Assembly (NCBI GenBank): GCA_022572825.1 | Contig: JACZVE010000261.1 | Coordinates: 1-5,174 of the forward strand | Direction of reading: 5' to 3' | From: SAR324 cluster bacterium | GTDB lineage: Bacteria > SAR324 > JACQKK01 | DNA length: 5,174 nucleotides | Shown: positions 1-5,174 of the stretch, piece after piece | How positions within the stretch are numbered: position 1 is the stretch's first letter | How the letters are laid out: each line of letters starts with the position of its first letter | Program-made: the position numbers and the translations under genes | Notes under the pieces: generated by a model | Told to the model about the DNA's origin: nothing | Seen by the model: the letters and a program-made list of their open reading frames with translations, nothing else | Database searches by the model: none

Positions 1-1505
1 CCCCTCTTCTTTCCTTCTCCCCTCCTCTCCTCGCCCTGCCTCTCCTGCTGGCCTGGCTGCTCTGCCTGCCCGCGCTGCCGGCTCTCGCCCAGGGGGAGTC
101 CGCGGCGGAGGAGCCGGAGGATATCCTCTCCGGCTTCGACGATCCGCTGCCGGAGGGCACGCCGGAGCAGCCCCCGGACGCCGTGCCCGATGCGGATTTC
201 GAGAGCGGCTTCGAGGAAATCCCCGTCGAGGCGGCAAGGCCAACCGAAGCGGAGGAGGGGGAGCCGGCTGCCGCCCAGCCGTTCTGGGACCTGGGGGGGT
301 TCATCCGCCTGGACGGATCGTACAACTTCGCCCATAAGGCGCCCGAGCCCGGGCAGACCGACTATCGCGGGCTTTCCAAGCTGCGTCTCGCACTGCAGTT
401 GGAGCTCTCCCTGCAGCTCGCGGAAAACTGGCGGGCCTTCATCAGCGGCCAAGCCTTCCGCGATTTCGCCTACGGCATCAACGGACGGGAGCAGTACACC
501 CAAGCCGTGCTCGACCAGCACGAGGACGAGGCCGAGTTTCGCGAAGTGTACCTGCTCGGTACGCCCATCGCCAGCCTGGATGCGAAAGTGGGCCGCCAGA
601 TCGTCGTGTGGGGCAAGTCGGACAACATCCGCGTGGTCGACCTGCTCAATCCCGTGGACAATCGCGAGCCGGGGCTCACGGACCTGGAGGACCTGCGCCT
701 GCCGGTGACGATGACCCGGCTGGACTACTACTTCGGCGACTGGAGCCTGACCGGCATCGCCGTGCACGAGGTGCGCTTCAACAAGGATCCGGCGCCCGGC
801 AGCGATTTTTTCCCCTTTGCCGCGCAGCCTCCGGAGGTGCTGCCGGACGATGGGGGCGAGAACACCGAGTACGCGGCGGCGCTGAGCGGGATCTTCTCCG
901 GCTGGGACCTGGCCTTTTACTGGGCGCAGGTGTTCGACGATCAGGCCCATGTGGAGGATATCGACCCGGGGCCGGGCGAGGAGCAGGCCCTGCTGCACGC
1001 CCGGATCACGATGGTCGGCGCGGCCGTCAACGTCGCCCTGGGCAACTGGCTGCTGAAATCGGAGGCTGCCCGCTTCACGGGCCTGGAATTTTTCACCGTA
1101 CCCGGGCGCACGTTCACGCGGGTGGACGGACTGCTGGGCGCGGAATACGCGGGCATCACCGATACCACCCTGTCCGTCGAGGCGGTGAATCGGCACCTCT
1201 TCGAATTCGACAAGGCCCTGGAGCAGGAACCGATCCGCCAGTCGAAGGATGCCAACCAGTACGTGCTGACCTACCGCGGCTCCTTCCTGCGGGAACAGTT
1301 GGATCTGGTGGCCGTGCTGAGCTTCTTCGGCGCAAAGGGGGAGCAGGGCAGCCTGCAGCGGTATTCCGCGACCTATGAGCTGGCCACCGCCCTGGATCTC
1401 ACCGGGGGCGTGGTGTTCTTCACGCCCGGTGAGGGAGAAAATTTCCTGCTGGTCAGCGCGCGGGACAACGACCGTGCCTTCTTCGAGCTGAAGTGGAGCT
1501 TTTGA
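1..1505 (+). CDS. Exported outer-membrane beta-barrel protein, DUF1302-like (5' end missing)
   Basis: The frame is open from base 3 to a TGA at 1503-1505 (500 residues visible), with no ATG in the first 180 bases, so the start lies upstream; the internal GTG at 183 is not the start. Visible residues 1-29 are Leu/Pro/Ala-rich and end in Ala-Leu-Ala before Gln30, a good signal peptidase I site. Residues 30-95 form an acidic Pro/Glu-rich linker with two SGF(D/E)(D/E) motifs (43-47 and 68-72). The rest alternates polar and hydrophobic residues with many aromatics and ends FELKWSF, a terminal-Phe signal typical of outer-membrane barrels. Residues 197-224 (GRQIVVWGKSDN then LLNPVDNREPG) resemble the conserved core of DUF1302 proteins, as recalled from the family. 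Such proteins are often encoded near RND/MMPL exporters, so a role in export or lipid handling is an inference; the upstream genes are not visible. The barrel assignment is firmer than the family name. Confidence 0.82.
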   Translation, partial: PLLSFSPPLLALPLLLAWLLCLPALPALAQGESAAEEPEDILSGFDDPLPEGTPEQPPDAVPDADFESGFEEIPVEAARPTEAEEGEPAAAQPFWDLGGFIRLDGSYNFAHKAPEPGQTDYRGLSKLRLALQLELSLQLAENWRAFISGQAFRDFAYGINGREQYTQAVLDQHEDEAEFREVYLLGTPIASLDAKVGRQIVVWGKSDNIRVVDLLNPVDNREPGLTDLEDLRLPVTMTRLDYYFGDWSLTGIAVHEVRFNKDPAPGSDFFPFAAQPPEVLPDDGGENTEYAAALSGIFSGWDLAFYWAQVFDDQAHVEDIDPGPGEEQALLHARITMVGAAVNVALGNWLLKSEAARFTGLEFFTVPGRTFTRVDGLLGAEYAGITDTTLSVEAVNRHLFEFDKALEQEPIRQSKDANQYVLTYRGSFLREQLDLVAVLSFFGAKGEQGSLQRYSATYELATALDLTGGVVFFTPGEGENFLLVSARDNDRAFFELKWSF

Positions 1506-1570
1506 GCCCAGCTTCGCTGCCAAAAGGTATTAACGAATGAGCTTCTGAAACCGACCCTGCGGCGCTTCGA

Positions 1571-2830
1571 TTAACTCTCCCCCAGCCATTCCACCTCCAC
1601 CCACGCGCCGGCCTCCAGCCGCTCACGATCCTCGGGCCAACGAATCAGCCCGTCGGCGAGCAGGCCCGCGGGCAGCGCCAGGGGTGTGCCCCGCACCAGA
1701 GGCCGGACGGAGGCCCCATCGTCTCCGGAGAACGCCAACGTCGCCGGGATGAAGCTCGTGCGCCCGCGCCGTACCGCCAAGCCCTCGCTGAGCCGGGCCC
1801 GCAGCAGCGGCCGCTCCCGGCGGCGGCCCGACAGCGCCCAGAGGGCGGGCCGCACCAGCAGCTCGAAGGCCAGCCAGGAGGGCGCTGGAGTGCCGGGCAG
1901 TCCGAAGAACAGCGTGGCGCCGCGCGTGGCGAACAGCGTGGAGCCGCCCATGTTGATGCGCGTGCGGCGAAACCGCAGCTGCGCGCCCAGACGGCTCAGC
2001 ACGTCATCCACAAAGTCGAAGTCTCCCAGGTGCGAACCGCCGAGGGTCAGCACGACATCGCTGGCGGGCCCATCACTCCCCTGCGCGCCTCCGCCCAAAC
2101 CGGGCGCCAGCATGTCCGCGATCCGCGCCGGGTCGTCCGGCGCAATGCCCAGCCGCCGTGCCTGGGCGCCGTAGCGGGTGCAGAGCGCCTCCAGGGCGTA
2201 CAGGTTACTCACGTAGAGCTGTCCCGCACCCGGTTCCGTGCCCGGCTCCACCAGCTCGTCGCCCAGCGCCAACAGGGCGACACGGGGGCGGCGCCGGACG
2301 GTGACGCGCGTGATGCCCTGGCTGGCCAGCAGCGCCAATCCCTGCGCCGTGACCACTTCACCCGCCGCCATCAGGCGCTGTCCGGCACGCAGGGCGGCGC
2401 CGGGGGCGATCACGTTCTCCCCCTGCCGCAGGGGTTCGCTCAGGGCGAAGCGTCCGTCCTGGGCGGGCTGCGTATCCTCCTGCTTGACGACGGCATCGCC
2501 CCCTTCGGGCAGCAGCGCGCCGGTCATGATGCGCACCGCCCGGCCCGGTGTGACCACCGCCGTGCTGACGTGACCGGCCCCGACGACCTCATCGAAGGCG
2601 AAGGCGATGGGGTTGCCTGCCGTTGCTCCCCGAGTTTCGCTGCTGTTGAGGGCAAAGCCGTCCATGGCGGATTTCGCGGCCGGCGGGTCGTCCGCCCGGG
2701 CGCAAACGTCCTGCGCCAGGACACGGCCCAACGCCTGCAGGAATGCGACGTCTTCGGCGGGCAGTTTTGTGCAGTGGGCAAGCACGGTGTCCAACGCCTG
2801 CCGGTAGGAAATCGTCTTCAGTTGTGACAT
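1571..2830 (-). CDS. moeA: MoeA-like molybdopterin molybdenumtransferase with divergent active-site motifs
   Basis: MoeA inserts molybdate into adenylylated molybdopterin in the cytoplasm, the last common step of molybdenum cofactor synthesis. This 419-residue protein has the usual order: MoeA N-terminal domains (about 8-175), MoCF-binding domain (about 184-335) and C-terminal domain (about 340-415). Family signatures include SAMDGFAL (54-61), RIMTGALLPEG (100-110), LALGDELVEPG (187-197), a DDP (232-234) and GLPGTP (310-315). The start was put at 2830 (MSQLKTISYRQA), where family similarity begins; an upstream in-frame ATG at 2896 would add 22 unlike residues and overlap the preceding gene. 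No strong Shine-Dalgarno precedes 2830. Several usually conserved motifs are changed: GED to GAA (144-146), GGVSVG to GGSHLG (264-269), KPGKP to MGGST (294-298) and PGNP to PGTP (312-315). The fold assignment is secure, but canonical catalysis is not. It lies 43 bases after an unknown gene on the same strand and is probably cotranscribed with it. Confidence 0.9.
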   Translation of the reverse strand: MSQLKTISYRQALDTVLAHCTKLPAEDVAFLQALGRVLAQDVCARADDPPAAKSAMDGFALNSSETRGATAGNPIAFAFDEVVGAGHVSTAVVTPGRAVRIMTGALLPEGGDAVVKQEDTQPAQDGRFALSEPLRQGENVIAPGAALRAGQRLMAAGEVVTAQGLALLASQGITRVTVRRRPRVALLALGDELVEPGTEPGAGQLYVSNLYALEALCTRYGAQARRLGIAPDDPARIADMLAPGLGGGAQGSDGPASDVVLTLGGSHLGDFDFVDDVLSRLGAQLRFRRTRINMGGSTLFATRGATLFFGLPGTPAPSWLAFELLVRPALWALSGRRRERPLLRARLSEGLAVRRGRTSFIPATLAFSGDDGASVRPLVRGTPLALPAGLLADGLIRWPEDRERLEAGAWVEVEWLGES

Positions 2831-2873
2831 TGCACGATACCGGCGTTCCGATCCGGACAACGCGCCCGCGCGA

Positions 2874-3635
2874 TCATGCGCCGATGCGGTCCGCATACGG
2901 CCAGGGCATATCCGCGGCCAGCACGATGTCCTGCCCGGACAGCGTCACCACCCAACCGCCCTTCCGCTCCTCGACGTCTTTGAGGATTTCCCAGCGCGCG
3001 GCCTCCTCGAACACCGCCGGAACCTGCTCGGGCAACACGGCACAGTAGAGGCGCTCGTTGCGATCGATGCGAAGCGTTTCCGGCCGCAGCGCTTCCCTGT
3101 CGCCGTTGTTCAGCCAGAGCACCACGCCTCCTTCCTCGGCCGTGACGCGCACCACACGGAAGGGAGGCGAGTAGTGGTGGATGTAGCGCGTTTCGAAATA
3201 GCCTTCCAGGCGGTAGCGGATCAGATAGCGCTGCAAGGCCGCGTCAAAATGAAGGTTGGCCAGAAAATAAGCGAGCACCTTGCCGCTGATCGCCTTGCGG
3301 CCGACAAACCAGCGTCCGTCCGGGTCGACGACCATTTCTTCCTGAAAAAACGCACCCAGCGCTTCGGGAACGATCGCTACGCTCGGCAGGTCGTCCCCGG
3401 AAGCCCTCAGTCGGCGGAACCAGCCGCCGGGATAGTAGCTGCCCGCCGGCCAGCCGGAGGTTGCGAGCGCTGAAAGGAAGCGGTGCAGAAACGGCCCGAA
3501 AGCGGCGTCATATCCGGGGTCCGACGCCACCTGGTGCAGCGCTTCGTCTGTGAAGGGCACCACGTAGGCATCCTTCACCTTGACGAGCACATAAATCCAG
3601 CGCTCCAATAACCGATGACCCGTCTTTGTTATCAT
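2874..3635 (-). CDS. Hypothetical protein, possibly DUF1285-like in its C-terminal half
   Basis: I do not recognise this 253-residue protein with confidence. It has no signal peptide or membrane segment and is rich in aromatic residues, so it is probably cytoplasmic. Residues 11-60 carry RWIYVLVKVKDAYVVPFTDE and a helical stretch. Residues 106-200 contain DGRWFVGRKAISGKVLAYFL, a Tyr-rich segment, SPPFRVVRVT, VVLWLNNGD and ERLYCAVL. That order (G-W-x-G-x-x-I, a PPF/DAPF-like site, then a beta strand and NNGD) faintly recalls DUF1285 proteins; this is a weak resemblance from memory. The frame reads as real coding sequence and overlaps no convincing alternative. The ATG at 3635 is the only ATG start at this end, but the 25 bases before it lack a clear Shine-Dalgarno, so a downstream GTG or TTG start is possible. 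It ends 43 bases before the moeA-like start on the same strand, which suggests an operon and perhaps a related role. Confidence 0.75.
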   Translation of the reverse strand: MITKTGHRLLERWIYVLVKVKDAYVVPFTDEALHQVASDPGYDAAFGPFLHRFLSALATSGWPAGSYYPGGWFRRLRASGDDLPSVAIVPEALGAFFQEEMVVDPDGRWFVGRKAISGKVLAYFLANLHFDAALQRYLIRYRLEGYFETRYIHHYSPPFRVVRVTAEEGGVVLWLNNGDREALRPETLRIDRNERLYCAVLPEQVPAVFEEAARWEILKDVEERKGGWVVTLSGQDIVLAADMPWPYADRIGA

Positions 3636-3650
3636 CGCTGCTGGGGCGGG

Positions 3651-3679
3651 TTGTCGTTACAAGGCGATTCAAGTATAAG
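3651..3679 (+). promoter_or_regulatory. Candidate sigma70-type promoter for the two-TM protein gene
   Basis: TTGTCG (3651-3656, 4 of 6 to TTGACA) and TATAAG (3674-3679, 5 of 6 to TATAAT) are separated by exactly 17 bases. Transcription would start near 3686, leaving a leader of about 54 bases before the ATG at 3740. The surrounding stretch is richer in A and T than the flanking genes. This is a pattern match only. Confidence 0.5.
3672..3677 (-). promoter_or_regulatory. Candidate -10 box for the minus-strand operon, overlapping the plus-strand -10
   Basis: Read on the minus strand this is TATACT (5 of 6 to TATAAT). It would start transcription about 30 bases before the ATG at 3635. No good -35 box is found 16-18 bases upstream, so the call is weak. 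It shares bases 3674-3677 with the plus-strand TATAAG box. Confidence 0.3.
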
Positions 3680-3739
3680 TTAACACCGCACGGGAGCAGA
3701 AGGTACACCCTATTCACCGCCCATCGTGGTTGCCGAACC

Positions 3740-4210
3740 ATGAAGTTGTGGTTGCGACTCGCCCTCTACGTTGGTGGAGGCGGACTGATCATCACCTGGA
3801 TCGATCCGCCGGGAGGGTTCACCCGATCTGTGCTCATTCTCGTTGTGATCGTGGGTGCGGCTTACTGCGATCTGTGGCTGTCCCGCCCCAGGCAGCCCAA
3901 GTGGCAGGGCCAGAACGTCATCTCGCTCACCTCCGTGCGACGATCGCGCAAAAGACGGCAAGCTTCCGGCGGCAGCGGCCGGGAGCGGCGCGTGCTGCAG
4001 ACGGTGTACAGCAGCGGCTATCATCAGGAAGTCGACGAGTTGCTGGGACTGCTCCGTGCCGAAGGCCTGAATCCGATAATGGTTTCGCAGAATCGCTCCC
4101 GCGGCGGTCATGGGCCCATCTACGATGTGCGATTGCCCGAAAAGGAGGTTGCCAAGGCCAAGCCTCTGATCCAGTTTTTTCTTGTCAAAACCGCGAAGAG
4201 ACCTTCCTAG
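3740..4210 (+). CDS. Small membrane-anchored protein with a DUF2007-like C-terminal domain
   Basis: This 156-residue protein has two predicted membrane segments, about residues 5-20 and 30-48, joined by a short Pro/Gly turn (IDPPGGFTR). A basic linker follows (about 65-84, many Arg and Lys), and by the positive-inside rule it should be cytoplasmic. The C-terminal domain (about 84-150) has RVLQTVYSSGYHQEVDELLGLL, then AEGLNP, a GPIYDVRLPEKE strand, and a final helix beginning AKAKPLIQ. That pattern (a strand, a helix over a 'leaf' position, AEG, a second strand, V-x-x-x-D/E) resembles DUF2007 domains; this is inferred from the pattern, not from a search. The start at 3740 is preferred over an in-frame ATG at 3626, because the earlier one lies upstream of the best promoter and adds a basic segment unlike a membrane leader. 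No clear Shine-Dalgarno precedes 3740. The gene diverges from the minus-strand pair. Its function is unknown. Confidence 0.8.
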   Translation: MKLWLRLALYVGGGGLIITWIDPPGGFTRSVLILVVIVGAAYCDLWLSRPRQPKWQGQNVISLTSVRRSRKRRQASGGSGRERRVLQTVYSSGYHQEVDELLGLLRAEGLNPIMVSQNRSRGGHGPIYDVRLPEKEVAKAKPLIQFFLVKTAKRPS

Positions 4211-4368
4211 GCCCGGCAATCGCCGCGGTTCCCGTGGATTCTCCCCGATTTATCGGCGTGGGCTGCCAAACTGTCGATTTTTGACGTTTAAAACGGCAGG
4301 CGCGCATTGGTGCGGGAGTTAAGAATCCGTATTTATACCCGTCGACTAATGGGGCCGATTTGCATAAA

Positions 4369-4398
4369 CTGACAGCCACATTCGCCACGCGGGCTACT
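4369..4398 (+). promoter_or_regulatory. Weak candidate promoter upstream of the cNMP-PAS gene
   Basis: CTGACA (4369-4374, 5 of 6 to the -35 consensus) is followed after 18 bases by GCTACT (4393-4398, only 3 of 6 to the -10 consensus). It is the best sigma70-like pair I found between 4211 and 4453. If used, transcription would start near 4405, just before the palindrome at 4414-4427. The poor -10 box means this could be chance. Confidence 0.2.
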
Positions 4399-4413
4399 GT
4401 CGCGCTTGGCAGC

Positions 4414-4427
4414 GTGATCCCGATCAC
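4414..4427. promoter_or_regulatory. 14-bp palindrome of CRP/FNR operator type
   Basis: The sequence GTGATC-CC-GATCAC is a perfect inverted repeat of 6-base arms. It fits the CRP core GTGA-N6-TCAC exactly, and differs from the FNR-type TTGAT-N4-ATCAA only at the outermost base of each arm. It lies 26 bases before the ATG of the cNMP-PAS gene and just before its ribosome binding site. At that position a bound protein would more likely repress than activate, or would act on a promoter not recognised here. It could also fold as a short RNA hairpin. Confidence 0.5.
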
Positions 4428-4438
4428 TGACCACCGTC

Positions 4439-4446
4439 GGGGAGGG
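4439..4446 (+). promoter_or_regulatory. Strong Shine-Dalgarno for the cNMP-PAS gene
   Basis: GGGGAGGG contains the GGAGG core (4441-4445), 8 bases before the ATG at 4454. It fixes that start and is the only strong ribosome binding site in the window; the other visible starts have weak or none. Confidence 0.85.
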
Positions 4447-4453
4447 TTGCACC

Positions 4454-5174
4454 ATGAATCGGGAAATCGAGCCGTCTGACAATCTCACCGATCCGCTCGA
4501 GGCGCTACGGACGATCCTTCCGGCCGGTGCATTTTCCCAGGAAGAACTGGAGGAAATGCTGCCGCTGTGTCAGATCGCGCGCGTCGAGGCGGAATCGGTG
4601 CTGATCACCGAGGGGGAACCGTCTGACGCCAGGGTTTACTTTATACTATCCGGCAGCGTCTCGGTGCACATTCAGGGCAAGTTCATCCTCAAGTTGAAAA
4701 ATCGGGGAGACACCGTGGGCGAGATGGGCCTCATCAGCGCAGCCCCCCGCTCCGCGACGGTCAAGACGGATGAGCCCTGTGTGTTCCTGATCGTACATGC
4801 CCCCCTTGAGGGTTTGGAGAAACAAGACAGCGACTACAAGTTCCGCTACTTCATGAGCCGCATCTTCAACTCCATTCTCACCGAAAAATTGAGAAGGACC
4901 TCGGACCGCGCGCGGCTGTATGAAGACATGGCCCTCCGCAGCCGCACGGTGGAAGCGCAGCAGATCAGCCTGGAGGAGGAGATCGCCCAATATTTGCAGC
5001 AGATCAGCCTGTATTCTCATCTGGTCGACAGCGCCAAGGACAGCATATTGATCACGGACACCGACGGCAGGATTCTCAACGCCAATCCGGCGCTCACGCA
5101 CTCCTTCGGTGTAGACACCAAGCAGATCATCGGGGTCGAAATTTCGGTGCTGCTGGAGGTACCCCAGGCCGATG
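4454..5174 (+). CDS. Cyclic-nucleotide-binding domain/PAS signalling protein (3' end missing)
   Basis: The frame is open from the ATG at 4454 to the window end (240 complete codons, no stop), so the C-terminal output domain is missing. Residues about 22-120 form a cyclic-nucleotide-binding domain: EGEPSDARVYFILSGSVSV (53-71) gives the early beta strands, and GEMGLISAAPRSATV (89-103) is a good phosphate-binding cassette with the Glu (90) and Arg (99) that contact the cyclic phosphate and ribose in true cAMP/cGMP binders. A charged helical linker (about 128-187) may form a coiled coil. Residues about 188 onward begin a PAS domain (LVDSAKDSILITDTDGRILNANPAL). There is no signal peptide or membrane segment, so it is cytoplasmic. 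Known proteins of this layout end in a histidine kinase, GGDEF/EAL or similar module; which one cannot be seen. It has its own strong Shine-Dalgarno and a CRP-like palindrome upstream, separated by 243 bases from the preceding gene. Confidence 0.9.
   Translation, partial: MNREIEPSDNLTDPLEALRTILPAGAFSQEELEEMLPLCQIARVEAESVLITEGEPSDARVYFILSGSVSVHIQGKFILKLKNRGDTVGEMGLISAAPRSATVKTDEPCVFLIVHAPLEGLEKQDSDYKFRYFMSRIFNSILTEKLRRTSDRARLYEDMALRSRTVEAQQISLEEEIAQYLQQISLYSHLVDSAKDSILITDTDGRILNANPALTHSFGVDTKQIIGVEISVLLEVPQAD

Noticed and set aside
48..71. Lipobox-like Cys near the signal peptide (LLAWLLCLP)
   Set aside because: The residue before Cys is Leu, not Gly/Ala/Ser, and a better AxA cleavage site follows at Ala-Leu-Ala before Gln30.
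608..1378. Long plus-strand ORF (256 aa) inside the outer-membrane protein gene
   Set aside because: It is a shifted frame in GC-rich DNA, rich in Gly/Arg/Ala with no domain pattern; the in-frame barrel reading explains the region.
1509..1519. Hairpin CAGC-TTC-GCTG after the outer-membrane gene, considered as a terminator
   Set aside because: The stem is only 4 bp and is followed by AAAA rather than a T run; no convincing terminator is seen between the two convergent genes.
2030..2827. Plus-strand ORF of 265 aa opposite the moeA-like gene
   Set aside because: It is an antisense shadow; the opposite strand has clear MoeA motifs over the same bases.
4245..4256. Inverted repeat CCGAT-TT-ATCGG after the two-TM gene, considered as a terminator
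   Set aside because: The arms are short and the nearest T run (about 4278-4282) is over 20 bases away, too far for an intrinsic terminator.
4350..4364. Possible sigma54 promoter (GGGG then TTGCA) before the cNMP-PAS gene
   Set aside because: The GG to GC spacing is one base short of the strict -24/-12 spacing and the rest of the -24 element does not match.
4185..4427. Minus-strand 80-aa ORF in the 4211-4453 intergenic region
   Set aside because: It overlaps the end of the membrane-protein gene and has no Shine-Dalgarno or recognisable domain; its first codons overlap the palindrome.
4646..5101. Minus-strand 151-aa ORF opposite the cNMP-PAS gene
   Set aside because: It is a shadow of the well-supported plus-strand gene.

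Overview
This GC-rich window has dense genes and long antisense shadow ORFs. It looks like the chromosome of a Gram-negative bacterium, probably a proteobacterium or a member of Desulfobacterota. The evidence is an exported outer-membrane beta-barrel protein ending in Phe, a molybdenum-cofactor gene, and a cNMP-binding/PAS signalling protein. The sequence alone does not fix the genus. No RNA gene, mobile element or CRISPR array was seen.

Layout. (a) 1-1505, plus strand: the 3' part of a gene for an exported outer-membrane protein resembling the DUF1302 family. Its start codon lies left of the window, but most of the signal peptide is inside. (b) 1571-2830, minus strand: a MoeA-like molybdopterin molybdenumtransferase whose fold is clear but whose active-site motifs are unusual. 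(c) 2874-3635, minus strand: an unrecognised 253-residue protein that probably heads a two-gene operon with (b). (d) About 3636-3739: a divergent promoter region in which -10 boxes on the two strands seem to overlap. (e) 3740-4210, plus strand: a small protein with two predicted membrane segments and a soluble C-terminal domain that looks like DUF2007. (f) 4211-4453: a 243-base non-coding region with a 14-bp palindrome of CRP/FNR type and a strong Shine-Dalgarno. (g) 4454 to the window end, plus strand: the first 240 residues of a signalling protein (cyclic-nucleotide-binding domain, helical linker, PAS domain). It is cut by the window edge, so its output domain is unknown.

How they fit together. 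The genes do not form one obvious pathway. The most informative units are the minus-strand pair (unknown protein plus divergent MoeA) and the cNMP-PAS gene with a CRP-like palindrome just before its ribosome binding site. No complete novel system can be shown from this window. The best leads are the altered MoeA motifs, the unknown partner gene, and possible control of the sensor gene by a CRP/FNR-type regulator.
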